DNA of 64,000 nucleotides from Nocardia rhizosphaerihabitans (GTDB lineage: Bacteria > Actinomycetota > Actinomycetes > Mycobacteriales > Mycobacteriaceae). Positions 26,557-34,773 of the stretch are shown here, piece by piece (positions within the stretch are counted from its first letter, which is position 1; each line of letters starts with the position of its first letter). Both the position numbers and the translations under genes were made by a program. Where the stretch lies: contig NZ_BMNE01000006.1 in NCBI RefSeq assembly GCF_014646295.1, positions 1 to 64,000 of the forward strand, given 5' to 3'. The notes under the pieces were generated by a model, which was not told the origin of the DNA, searched no databases, and worked only from the letters and a program-made list of their open reading frames with translations.

Positions 26557-27597
26557 TCACGCCGTCACCTCCGCGGCCGGGTCGCGCACGACCGAACATC
26601 GGCCCCAGCCGGTCACCTCGGCCACCGCAGGGGCGTCGAGTTCGGTCGGTTCGGTGGTCTGCGCGCCGAACAGGCCGTTGGCACGGCACCACTCGTCGTC
26701 GTAGATGGTGCGCAGGTAGCGGTGCGGTCCGTCGGGGAACACGGTGAGTACCCGCGCTTCGGGTTCACGGTCGGCGACCCACGCCGCGACCAGCGCGGCG
26801 GCGCCCGTGCTCCAGCCGCCCGCGATCCCGGTCGAGGCCGCGAGCCGCCTGCACGACGCGACCGCCTCGGTAGCCCCGACCCAGTGCACCTCGTCGAAAT
26901 CGGCGTAGGCCACATTGCGGGGCAGGATGCTGCTGCCGAGACCACGCATGAGCCTGCGCCGATCGGGCTGGCCGAAGATGCGCGAACCGACCGCGTCGAC
27001 GCCGATCACCCGCAGCCGGGGCCAGCGAGTGCGCAGCACCCGGGTCAGTCCGGCGCAGTGCCCGCCGGATCCGATCGAGGCGACCAGCACGTCGACGGCG
27101 TCGACCTGGTCGAGGATCTCCTCGCCCATCGCGCGATAGCCGCTCGCGTTGTCGGGGTTGTCGTACTGGTCGGGCCAGTACGCGCCCGGTGTCGCGGCGA
27201 GCAGTTCGGCGAGCCGATCCAGTCTTGCCCGCTGCCAGCCGCCGGTGGGATGCGGTGCGGTGACCACGTCCAGCGCGACCCCGAACGCCGAGAACAACGA
27301 GCGCAGGTCGGGTTCCAGCTCGTCGTCGACCACGAGCTGCACGGGATGTCCGAGTGCCTTGCCTGCCAGCGCCAACCCCAATCCGAGGGTGCCGCTGGTG
27401 GATTCGATGATCGTCGCGCCCGGTGCGAGCTCGCCTCGGTCCGCCGCCGCGCGCAGCATCGACACGGCGGCGCGCGATTTCATTCCCGCGATGCTCGCTG
27501 CTTCGAGTTTGGCTGTGTACCAGCCTTTTCCGGTGTGAATCGGTACCGAAGGGGTCCCGCCGATCAACTGCAGAAGGGCGGGTTGCGGTGTGGTCAT
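26557..27597 (-). CDS. SbnA-like PLP-dependent beta-replacement enzyme
   Basis: A 346-residue fold-type II PLP enzyme of the cysteine synthase superfamily. K40 in AGMKSRAA should hold PLP; STSGT at 66-70 binds the substrate carboxylate; GSGGHCAG at 176-183 holds the phosphate. The segment YWPDQYDNPDN matches SbnA, which joins O-phospho-L-serine and L-glutamate on the way to diaminopropionate in staphyloferrin B synthesis. No SbnB dehydrogenase is present, so the condensation product may be used directly. Its start overlaps the DUF364 gene by 4 bp. The amino donor is unknown. Confidence 0.87.
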   Translation of the reverse strand: MTTPQPALLQLIGGTPSVPIHTGKGWYTAKLEAASIAGMKSRAAVSMLRAAADRGELAPGATIIESTSGTLGLGLALAGKALGHPVQLVVDDELEPDLRSLFSAFGVALDVVTAPHPTGGWQRARLDRLAELLAATPGAYWPDQYDNPDNASGYRAMGEEILDQVDAVDVLVASIGSGGHCAGLTRVLRTRWPRLRVIGVDAVGSRIFGQPDRRRLMRGLGSSILPRNVAYADFDEVHWVGATEAVASCRRLAASTGIAGGWSTGAAALVAAWVADREPEARVLTVFPDGPHRYLRTIYDDEWCRANGLFGAQTTEPTELDAPAVAEVTGWGRCSVVRDPAAEVTA

Positions 27598-28418
27598 GAC
27601 AGCTCTCGGTAGGCGACGATGGTGCTGGGACCACCGTCGAGGGAGAAGAACGGGTAGGGCTCGGCCGAGACCGCGTGCACGCCCGCGCCGAGGAACCACG
27701 GCAGGATCGCGCTGCCGGTCTGGGCGAACAGGACCAAGGGGGCATCGCGCTCGGTGGCGACGGCACGCAGTTCGTCGAAACTGCCGTTGCCCAAGGTCAT
27801 CCCGGTGACCAGCAGCGCGTCGTAGCCGCCGGGTGCCGCCGCGACGGACTCGTACACGTGCTCGCCCCACTCGGTGACGCCACCGGCGAGGTCACACGGC
27901 AGGTAATCGATCTCGCGTGCGCGCAGTTCGGCGAGCAGCGAGCCGACCACCCCGACGACCAGCACGGTGCCGACCCTCGCGGGCAGCAGGTCGACCACAG
28001 TGGTGGCTCGGCGGCGCGATTTCGCCAACGAGGTCGTCCCCTCGATCACCACCGGCTCACCCGTCGCCCCGCCCGCGTACGGATGCGGCCGGACGTGCAT
28101 CAGGTAGGCGTCCAGCGCGGCGATCCTGACCTCGGAACGCGGATGGTCGAGCAGGTCGGCGATCGAGGCGGCGACGCAGTCGTCGACGAGATCGCCGGTG
28201 GCCGTTCCCGGTTCGAGTCCACACGAACCGACGGCCGCGCCGAGCCGAATGCTGAGTATCTCGTTGCGGTAGTTCCGGTTCCGGCCCGCGTGCCGGGTGC
28301 CGTAGGTGGTGCGGAAGGCGGTCGAGGCGCGCAGGGACGCCGCGTCCGGTCCGAGCCGACCCGATCGCGCCCACTCGGTGAGCTCGGCGACCGAGGTGGG
28401 ACAGGCGGAGACGGTCAT
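27594..28418 (-). CDS. DUF364 Rossmann-like protein (putative metal-chelate domain)
   Basis: A 274-residue protein. The C-terminal half carries a Rossmann-like strand set (GTVLVVGVVGSLLAELRARE, DALLVTGMTLGNGSFDEL, APLVLFAQTGSAILPWFLGAGV) typical of DUF364, a domain annotated as a putative heavy-metal chelation domain. The N-terminal half has LGAAVGSCGLEPG and an alpha region. Members occur near metal and pterin genes, with no proven reaction. Overlaps of 4 bp with both neighbours (ATP-grasp and PLP genes) place it in the biosynthetic core of the operon. Confidence 0.8.
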   Translation of the reverse strand: MTVSACPTSVAELTEWARSGRLGPDAASLRASTAFRTTYGTRHAGRNRNYRNEILSIRLGAAVGSCGLEPGTATGDLVDDCVAASIADLLDHPRSEVRIAALDAYLMHVRPHPYAGGATGEPVVIEGTTSLAKSRRRATTVVDLLPARVGTVLVVGVVGSLLAELRAREIDYLPCDLAGGVTEWGEHVYESVAAAPGGYDALLVTGMTLGNGSFDELRAVATERDAPLVLFAQTGSAILPWFLGAGVHAVSAEPYPFFSLDGGPSTIVAYRELS

Positions 28419-29680
28419 GCCACACCGCCGGGCGCGGCGAGTTCGAAGCGCAGGTCGGCGATCAGCTTCTGTGCCAGATCGCCCGCGGCGCCGGGTGTCT
28501 CGTCGGCGACCATGACATGGCCGAGATAGCTGTTGTTGTCGGTCGCCGGACGGACCTGCGTGCCCGGGGCCGGCAGGGTGTACTCCACGATCCGGGCGTC
28601 GTCGGGCCAGTGCGTGGCGCCGTCGACGGCGGTGAGCACACCGGTCACGGCGGGCACCGCGAAGGCGACGGCCGCGCTCTCGATGCCGGTTGGGCGTGGC
28701 GTCAGATCCGGTGTGCCGCCCGCGGCGACCTCGGCATACGTCGCGGCCAAATCGATTCCGGTGACACGCCGGACGAGTTCGGTGATCCGGTTCCCGGCGG
28801 GCCGGGGATTCACCTCGATCAGCCGCGGGCCACGCGGGCCCAGTTTGATCTCGGTGTGCGCGACGGTCGCGTCCAGGCGCAGGGCGGCGACGGCCGCCAA
28901 AGCGAGTTCGACTACGGCGTCGGTGTCGGCGCCCGACAGCGCGGCGGGGAACATGTGGCCGGACTCGATGAACGAGGGCGTGCCGGTGAGTTGCTTGTCG
29001 GTCACGCCGATCACCGTCGTGTGTCCGCCCACGGTCACCGTCTCCACGCTGAATTCCGGTCCGTCCACGCACTCTTCGAGCAGGACCCTGGGGGAGCGGC
29101 GCTGTCCGCGCGCGTTCACCGGGAATCCGGCGATCCGGTCCACCGCGGTGCGCAGTTCGGCCTCGTTCTCGACCCGGCGGACGAACATCCCGCCGCACAG
29201 ATCGACCGGCTTCACCACCAGTGGATAGCCGAGTTCGGCTGCGGTGCAGGCGATCTCGGCCCAGTCCTCGGCGACGGTGAAGTCGGGGCCCGCGACACCG
29301 GCGGCCTGGCAGATCTGCCTGGTCCGGTGCTTGTCGCAGGCGTCGGCCACCGCGGCGCGGCCCGGGCCGGGCAGCCCGAGGTCGGCGGCGATCGCGGCGA
29401 CCGTCGGCAGGTAGTAGTCGCACGAGGTGAGCACGCCGTCGAAGCCGAAGACCTCGTGCAGTCCGCGCACGTACGGCAGCAGCGCGGCCTCGTCGTTGGT
29501 CTCCGCGGTGAACACGTTGTCGGCGCCGAGCAGTGGGTGTGGCGAGGGCGTTCCGGCCCGGAGGTAGTGCCCGAGATCCCTGGTCAGAAAGCTGAATCTG
29601 TGTCCGGTGTCCTTGATTCCCGCGGGGAGCAGGGTGCTCATCGAGCCGACCCAACTCTCCACCATCAGCAGATGTCCCAC
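28415..29680 (-). CDS. ATP-grasp ligase
   Basis: A 421-residue ATP-grasp enzyme: N-terminal Rossmann part (HLLMVESWVG, FDGVLTSCDYYLPTVAAIA), DKHRTRQICQAAGV, the ATP-binding strands GYPLVVKPVDLCGGMFV and VLLEECVDGPEFSVETV, and metal-binding HTEIKLGPRGPRLIEVNPRPAGNRI (in parts EIKLGP, IEVNPRPAG). Such enzymes join a carboxylate, via acyl phosphate, to an amine. It is the first gene of the operon and starts at GTG 29680 behind a strong GGGAGG. The Fur-type palindrome lies about 30-55 bp upstream, on the promoter. Confidence 0.9.
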   Translation of the reverse strand: MGHLLMVESWVGSMSTLLPAGIKDTGHRFSFLTRDLGHYLRAGTPSPHPLLGADNVFTAETNDEAALLPYVRGLHEVFGFDGVLTSCDYYLPTVAAIAADLGLPGPGRAAVADACDKHRTRQICQAAGVAGPDFTVAEDWAEIACTAAELGYPLVVKPVDLCGGMFVRRVENEAELRTAVDRIAGFPVNARGQRRSPRVLLEECVDGPEFSVETVTVGGHTTVIGVTDKQLTGTPSFIESGHMFPAALSGADTDAVVELALAAVAALRLDATVAHTEIKLGPRGPRLIEVNPRPAGNRITELVRRVTGIDLAATYAEVAAGGTPDLTPRPTGIESAAVAFAVPAVTGVLTAVDGATHWPDDARIVEYTLPAPGTQVRPATDNNSYLGHVMVADETPGAAGDLAQKLIADLRFELAAPGGVA

Positions 29681-29708
29681 GTAGCCTCCCAGCCTCGAGC
29701 AAGGTGCT

Positions 29709-29733
29709 AATGATAACCATTATCGTTACCATT
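29709..29733. promoter_or_regulatory. Fur-family (Zur-like) palindrome in a divergent promoter
   Basis: A 25-bp AT-rich imperfect palindrome in GC-rich DNA: 10 of 12 base pairs match between the arms (AATGATAAC...GTTACCATT). Its left 15 bases, TGATAACCATTATCG, fit a 7-1-7 Zur/Fur-type box and do not fit the IdeR/DtxR consensus. It lies 29 bp before the ATP-grasp gene (minus strand) and 48 bp before the secreted-protein gene (plus strand), so one bound repressor could close both. Assignment to zinc rather than iron is inference. Confidence 0.6.
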
Positions 29734-29780
29734 CCGATAGTCGAGCGCTCGCCCGACTGGAGACAATTGAGGAAAACCGC

Positions 29781-30476
29781 ATGTTGATGAGGAAAATTGT
29801 TGTGCCCGCGATGGTTTCGCTGGCGGCGATGACGGTGACCGCGGGGACGGTGCACGCGGAGTCCGCGGAGCAGGCCATCGGCTTCACCGCGCACGCCACC
29901 GAGACCGCGTCGATCATCGAGATCGAGGCGGGCTCGCTGGTGGTCGAGAACGGGGCACTGCAGGTGCGTGACGGCGACGGCACCGTGGTGGCGGGTACCC
30001 CGCTCACCTTCACCGTCGACGACTTCCAGTTCCCCATCGCCGCCGAGATCACCGGCCGCACCGCCACTCTCACGCCACAGCTGTCGATGGACAAGGCGGT
30101 GTACAAGCCGGTCGCGCTGCCGTTCGAGGACAAGGCGCCGTGGAAGTCGGAGTACGACCGTGAGCAGGCGGCATGGTCGCGGATGACCAGCACCATCTCC
30201 CTCGGTGCCGCGGTCGGCACCCTGGTCGGTGGCCTCGGCGGCGCGGCGGTCGGCTGCGTGCTCGGCGGCATCGTGGGCGCCACGGTGGCCGCGGCCACGA
30301 TCGTCGGGTTGTTCGGGCCGTTCCTGCCCGCCGCCGCGGTCGGGTGCATCGGCGGCATCCTGGCCGTCGGCGCGCTCGGGACGGTGGCGGGTCAAATCCT
30401 GGTGACCGCGCCGGTCGCGATCGGCGCGGCCATCCAGTACTTCACCACGATCAACGCCCCGTTCCAGGGGAAGTGA
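29781..30476 (+). CDS. Secreted protein with glycine-zipper C-terminus, unknown function
   Basis: A 231-residue exported protein. A signal peptide (MLMRKIVVPAMVSLAAMTV, cut after VHA) is followed by a beta-rich region of about 110 residues (ENGALQVRDGDGTVVAG, LTFTVDDFQFPIAAEITG) and a hydrophobic Gly/Ala-rich C-terminus (GAAVGTLVGGLGGAAVG and similar) containing two cysteines. Many such proteins occur in Nocardia and Rhodococcus; I know no function. It shares a Fur-type palindrome with the divergent metallophore-like operon, so it may be a metal-responsive envelope protein. GAGGAAAA precedes the ATG. Confidence 0.8.
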   Translation: MLMRKIVVPAMVSLAAMTVTAGTVHAESAEQAIGFTAHATETASIIEIEAGSLVVENGALQVRDGDGTVVAGTPLTFTVDDFQFPIAAEITGRTATLTPQLSMDKAVYKPVALPFEDKAPWKSEYDREQAAWSRMTSTISLGAAVGTLVGGLGGAAVGCVLGGIVGATVAAATIVGLFGPFLPAAAVGCIGGILAVGALGTVAGQILVTAPVAIGAAIQYFTTINAPFQGK

Positions 30477-30494
30477 CGCCTCGCCCGGCCGTCC

Positions 30495-31697
30495 CTACCC
30501 GGGGACGGTCGGGCTGTCGGCGGACGCGCGCTCGATCAGCACGACCGGGATGGTCACCAGCGCCAGGCCCGCGCCGATCCACGGCACCGCGGTGATCGGC
30601 GCACCGGCGTTCAGTGCGACGCCGGCGACGACGGGAACGAGACCGATGCCCAGCTGGAACGCCGACACCGTGGTCGCGCCTGCCAGGGTGGGTGCGCCCG
30701 CGGCGATGGTGAACACGCGCCCGTAGATCGCGGGGTTGAGCACGAACCCGGCGATGCCGAGCAGCAGGACCAGCGCGACGACGGCCACCGCGTGTCCGGC
30801 GAACACCGCGATCAGCATCGAACACAGTGCGATCCCGGCCGACCCCGCGACCAGCGCCAGGTACGGCCGCTGGTCGGAGATCCGGCCACCGACCGCCAAG
30901 CCGATGTACGCGCCGACACCGAACAGCACCAGGATCGGCGCGAGCCAGGCATCGGGAATCCCGGTGACGGTGGTCAGCAGTTCGGCGAGGTAGTTGAACG
31001 TGATCATGTAGGCCGCCGTGCTCAGCAGCGTGGCGGCGAGGACGAGCCACAGCCGCGGCTGCCGCAGCGCGGCGAACTCGCGGTCGAGACGGGGTTCCTC
31101 GCCCGCCGAGGTCGCGGGCATCAGCACGGCGACGGCGGCCGCGGCCAGGACGGTGAGAACGACCACCAGCCAGAAGCCGCCCTGCCACCCGGTGCGGTAA
31201 CCGATGAATGTCCCGGCGGGCCCGCCGAGAATCATCGCCAGACCGAGTCCGCTGATCACCACGCCCGACGCGCGGGCCGCGCGATCGCCGGGCACCAGGC
31301 CGACGGCCGTCACCGCCGCGACCGCGAAGAACCCCGCGTAGGCCAGGCCCGCCACGAAGCGGGTGATCAGCAGCGCGCCGTAACTGCCGATCAGCAGCCC
31401 GACCGCGATCGACGCGGCGAAGACCAACTGGGTCACCACCAGTGCGGTCCGCCGCGGCCAATGCAGGCTGACCACCGCGAACGGCGGCCCGCCGAGGACG
31501 ACACCGATCGCGAACGCGGTGATCAGCCCGCCGACGGCAGCCAGGCTGACCTCGATATCGGCGGCCACCGCGGGCAGTACCCCGGCGAGGAGGAACTCCG
31601 CGCTCCCCATGGCGAACAGGCTGAAAGCCAGCAGATATACCCCGGCAGGGAGGAAGCGTTCCCGGCTGCGCGGCGGCAATGTCGACGTTGAACTCAT
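30495..31697 (-). CDS. MFS transporter, Cmx/CmrA-like (AraJ type)
   Basis: A 400-residue, 12-helix transporter. FAIGVVLGGPPFAVVSLHWPRR carries the motif A equivalent and GLGLAMILGGPAGTFIG is the exporter motif C. These features fit the DHA1 efflux family (chloramphenicol-resistance-like). Substrate unknown. It is divergent from an XRE/cupin regulator at 31764 with 66 bp between, the usual layout of a regulator and its exporter. Confidence 0.87.
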   Translation of the reverse strand: MSSTSTLPPRSRERFLPAGVYLLAFSLFAMGSAEFLLAGVLPAVAADIEVSLAAVGGLITAFAIGVVLGGPPFAVVSLHWPRRTALVVTQLVFAASIAVGLLIGSYGALLITRFVAGLAYAGFFAVAAVTAVGLVPGDRAARASGVVISGLGLAMILGGPAGTFIGYRTGWQGGFWLVVVLTVLAAAAVAVLMPATSAGEEPRLDREFAALRQPRLWLVLAATLLSTAAYMITFNYLAELLTTVTGIPDAWLAPILVLFGVGAYIGLAVGGRISDQRPYLALVAGSAGIALCSMLIAVFAGHAVAVVALVLLLGIAGFVLNPAIYGRVFTIAAGAPTLAGATTVSAFQLGIGLVPVVAGVALNAGAPITAVPWIGAGLALVTIPVVLIERASADSPTVPG

Positions 31698-31763
31698 AAC
31701 TCGCAGCGTGCTTTTCGTCTCCCGGAACGGCAACGAATCGTTGCCGAAACTGGAACGATCACG

Positions 31764-32366
31764 TTGACTGGACCGGTGCCTAACCATCCCGCCATCGACG
31801 CGACCCTCGGCCAGGTCGGTGTCCGCGTCCGGCGACTCCGGGAGAGCAAAGACCTCTCGCTCGCGGACCTGAGCCGGCTCACCGACATCTCCAAGAGCAC
31901 CCTGTCCCGGCTCGAATCCGGCCAGCGCAAGCCGAGTTTGGAGTTGCTGCTGCCGATCGCGGCGGCTCTGGCGGTGCCGATCGACGAGATCGTGGCCGCG
32001 CCCCGCATCCTCGACCCGCGGCTGCCGCAGAAACCGCGGCACGCAGGCGGTCGCGTCATCGTGCCGCTGTCGAAGACGCAAGGCGAGCCGAAGGCCTACA
32101 AGCTGATCATCCCCGAGACCGAGTCCGAGCCGTTCCCGCGCACGCACGCAGGCTACGAATGGCTCTACGTGCTCAGTGGGCGATTGCGTCTCGTCCTGGG
32201 CGACTACGACGTCGTCCTCGGACCGGGTGAGGTCGCCGAGTTCGACACCTTGCACCCGCACTGGTTCGGGTCCACCGGTCGCGGCAGTGTCGAAGTGCTC
32301 AGTCTCTTCGGTGGGCAGGGCGAGCGAATCCACATCAAGGCCAGGTCCGCTCCGCCCGGACTCTAA
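31764..32366 (+). CDS. XRE-family regulator with C-terminal cupin
   Basis: A 200-residue regulator. Residues 18-72 are a helix-turn-helix (VRVRRLRESKDLSLADLSRL in part, ISKSTLSRLESGQRKP). Residues 120-195 are a cupin (GYEWLYVLSGRLRLVLGDYD, GEVAEFDTLHPHWFGS) that would bind a small ligand. Such HTH-cupin proteins usually repress an adjacent exporter or catabolic gene; the divergent MFS gene and the downstream amidase are candidates. Start TTG 31764 is used; GTG 31776 is an alternative with similar support. Confidence 0.88.
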   Translation: MTGPVPNHPAIDATLGQVGVRVRRLRESKDLSLADLSRLTDISKSTLSRLESGQRKPSLELLLPIAAALAVPIDEIVAAPRILDPRLPQKPRHAGGRVIVPLSKTQGEPKAYKLIIPETESEPFPRTHAGYEWLYVLSGRLRLVLGDYDVVLGPGEVAEFDTLHPHWFGSTGRGSVEVLSLFGGQGERIHIKARSAPPGL

Positions 32367-32428
32367 GGGTTTCTCGAGGAAACCGCGCAGCCCCGCACAG
32401 AGCCGTCCGATCGCATTACGCTGCGGAT

Positions 32429-33853
32429 ATGAGCTCTCCGGTCCATGGATTCACCGACGACGCACTCGGCACGCTGGACGCCGTCGGCGTCGCTGCGGCG
32501 CTGCGTGCGGGGGAGGTGAGCAGGGCCGAGGTGCTCGCGGCCGCTGTCGCGCGGACCCGCCGGGTCGACCCGAGCCTGGACGCGGTGCAGCTGAGCTGCT
32601 TCGACCGGGCCTCGACCATGCCGGAGACCGCGGGCGTGTTCGCCGGTGTGCCCGCGTTCGTCAAGGACAACACCGATATCGCCGGGCTGCCCAGCTGCCA
32701 CGGTTCGGCGGCGTTCACGCCGCGGCCCGCCACCGCGACCGGCGGTCCGGGCGCGCAGTTCCTGCATTCGGGCGTGGTCGTGATCGGCAAGTCGACGCTG
32801 CCGGAGTTCGGGCTCACCGCCAGCACCGAGTTCACCGATCGCGCGCCGACCCGCAATCCGTGGAATCCGGAATATTCGGCGGGTGCTTCCTCGGGTGGCT
32901 CGGCGGCGCTGGTCGCGGCCGGCGTGGTGCCGATCGCGCACGCCAACGACGGCGGCGGCTCGATCCGGATTCCGGCCGCGGCCAACGGCCTGGTCGGGCT
33001 CAAGCCGACCCGCAACCGGCTGCTCGACCAGCCGGGGGCCCGCCAGCTGCCGGTGCACCTGGTCACCGAGGGCGTGCTGACCCGGTCGGTGCGCGACACC
33101 GCGCACTATCTGGCCGCCGTCGAGCAGTTCGGTGCGAACCCGAAGCTGGCGCCGATCGGCCTGGTCGAGGGACCCAGCGCGCGGCGGTTACGGATCGGGC
33201 TGATCACCGAGGATGTGCTCGGCCGTCCGGTGCACCCCGACAATGCCGCCGTGCTGTCCTCGGCCGCAACCATTCTCGCCGGTCTCGGGCATGAGGTCGT
33301 CGCGATGCGCCTCGACGTGGAACCGCGGTTCATCGAGGACTTCAAGCGGTACTGGGCGGTGATGGCCGCGGCGATGACGCTGTCGTTCCGGCTGGGCCAC
33401 CGCGACCATTTCGACCCGAGCAAGCTCGACCCGTTCACCAAGGGCCTGATCGGGCTGGCCGCGCGCAATCCGCTCGGTGCGGCAGCGGCCGCGTGGCGCT
33501 TGCGGTCGGGAACCGCCACCTACGACAAGCATTTCGCCGAGGTCGACGTGCTGCTCACCCCGGTGCTCTCGCATCCGGCGCCGCGGATCGGCGAGCTGGC
33601 GCCGGGCCAGCCGTTCGACGCGTTGTTCACGAAACTGGTCGACTACGTGGGTTTCACGCCGCTCAACAATGTGGGCGGCGGACCGGCGGTGTCGCTGCCG
33701 CACGGCCTGCTGCCGCACGGCCTGCCCGGCTCGATCCAGCTCGCCGGGCGCCGCGGCGACGAACGGACCCTGCTCGACCTGGCCTACCAGCTGGAAGCGT
33801 CGAGCCCGTTCCCGCGCATCGTCGACCGCACGGCCGCCGAGGGCGCGGCCTGA
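32429..33853 (+). CDS. Amidase signature family enzyme
   Basis: A 474-residue serine amidase. The catalytic Ser-cisSer-Lys triad is visible: Lys in AFVKDNTDIAG near residue 78, and the serine loop GASSGGSAALVAAGVVP with the nucleophile in GGGSIRIPAAANGLVGLKPT (GGSIRIP). N- and C-terminal helices are complete. It hydrolyses an amide to acid and ammonia; the substrate is unpredictable from sequence. It follows the XRE/cupin gene by 62 bp on the same strand and may be co-regulated with it. Confidence 0.92.
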   Translation: MSSPVHGFTDDALGTLDAVGVAAALRAGEVSRAEVLAAAVARTRRVDPSLDAVQLSCFDRASTMPETAGVFAGVPAFVKDNTDIAGLPSCHGSAAFTPRPATATGGPGAQFLHSGVVVIGKSTLPEFGLTASTEFTDRAPTRNPWNPEYSAGASSGGSAALVAAGVVPIAHANDGGGSIRIPAAANGLVGLKPTRNRLLDQPGARQLPVHLVTEGVLTRSVRDTAHYLAAVEQFGANPKLAPIGLVEGPSARRLRIGLITEDVLGRPVHPDNAAVLSSAATILAGLGHEVVAMRLDVEPRFIEDFKRYWAVMAAAMTLSFRLGHRDHFDPSKLDPFTKGLIGLAARNPLGAAAAAWRLRSGTATYDKHFAEVDVLLTPVLSHPAPRIGELAPGQPFDALFTKLVDYVGFTPLNNVGGGPAVSLPHGLLPHGLPGSIQLAGRRGDERTLLDLAYQLEASSPFPRIVDRTAAEGAA

Positions 33854-34087
33854 TCAGCTCTGGCGCACCGCGACATTGATCGGGCGCAGCCTGCCGGGAC
33901 TGGCGGTGCCTGCCTCGAATGCCCAGTGCTCGCCGTGCCAGTCGGGGAAGTCGGTGTGCCAGCGACCGACCAGGCGCGGGTCTTCCAGCGAGGCGATGAC
34001 GCCGGCCGAGCCGGTGTACTGCAGGCGCTCGTACTTGTGCCGGGTGACGGTGTCGACCGGCGTGGCGAGCGTGGCGAGGGGAGACAT
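33854..34087 (-). CDS. Small protein, unknown function
   Basis: A 77-residue protein starting MSPLATLATPVDTVTRHKYE and ending GRLRPINVAVRQS, with aromatic-rich middle (GRWHTDFPDWHGEHWAFEAG). The ATG is preceded by GGAGGA at ideal spacing, which is the main reason to call it. The stop touches the amidase stop (no gap). I do not recognise a family. Its content of Trp and His may point to a ligand- or metal-binding role, but that is a guess. Confidence 0.6.
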   Translation of the reverse strand: MSPLATLATPVDTVTRHKYERLQYTGSAGVIASLEDPRLVGRWHTDFPDWHGEHWAFEAGTASPGRLRPINVAVRQS

Positions 34088-34273
34088 GGCGATCCTCCGG
34101 GATCGAGAAAAACGGTGGCTGACGTGACGAGGCGCTCCCGGACCGGTGGCCCGGATGCCGCGGTGGCGCGTCACCGCTCGAAGCCGAGTATGCCGCGCGC
34201 AGCGACACTACGCGCACTCTTTTGAAAATCCTGTTCTTCGAATTAACGGTTACCCGTCATCGGAGAGTAAAGA

Positions 34274-34735
34274 TCACCATGATGGGCGCACCCGGCCCGG
34301 CGTGACGACCCGGGCGATGGCATTTCTGACCTGGTTGAACGTCGTCGCGCCGAGGGCGTCGGTCCAGCGTGCGGCGAATTCGGCGGCCGCGGCATCGGCG
34401 GCCCTGGTGCAGGCCCAGCCGCGTTCGGTGAGGGTGATCAGCCGGGCCCGCGCATCGCGCGGATGGGGGTTGCGGTCGGCGTAACCCTTGGTGACCAGCT
34501 CGTCGACCAGCTGGCTGGCCGCCTGCTTGGTGACGCCCAGATGCTCGGCGATCTCGCCGACGGTCGCGCCGTGGGGCGCCATCCGGACGAAGGCGAAGCC
34601 GTGGGCGGGGCGGATATCGGTGAAGCCCGCCGCGGTGACCCCGTCGTTGATCGCCTGGCTCACCTCGGCGGCCGCTGCCAGCAGCAGCAGGGGTAGATCG
34701 CCTGCGGGTGGGGGGTTCTGGGGCACGGCAGTCAT
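34274..34735 (-). CDS. MarR family transcriptional regulator
   Basis: A 153-residue winged-helix repressor: HGATVGEIAEHLGVTKQAASQLVDELVTKGYADRNPHPRDARARLITLTERG shows the recognition helix and wing (e.g. GVTKQAASQLVDEL, DARARLITLTERG). N- and C-terminal helices for dimerisation are present. It is divergent from the small cupin gene at 34809, and a long palindrome covering the promoter lies in between, so it probably represses that gene and itself. ATG 34735 gives a start eight residues after an in-frame upstream ATG. Confidence 0.9.
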   Translation of the reverse strand: MTAVPQNPPPAGDLPLLLLAAAAEVSQAINDGVTAAGFTDIRPAHGFAFVRMAPHGATVGEIAEHLGVTKQAASQLVDELVTKGYADRNPHPRDARARLITLTERGWACTRAADAAAAEFAARWTDALGATTFNQVRNAIARVVTPGRVRPSW

Positions 34736-34743
34736 TCTGGCAC

Positions 34744-34773
34744 TTGACACATTGGTCAATCTACTTGACTATA
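34744..34773 (+). promoter_or_regulatory. Sigma-70 type promoter of the cupin gene
   Basis: A consensus -35 TTGACA (34744-34749) is followed after 17-18 bp by GACTAT/ACTATA as -10. The -10 and spacer lie inside the MarR-type palindrome, so repressor binding would block it. Confidence 0.5.
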
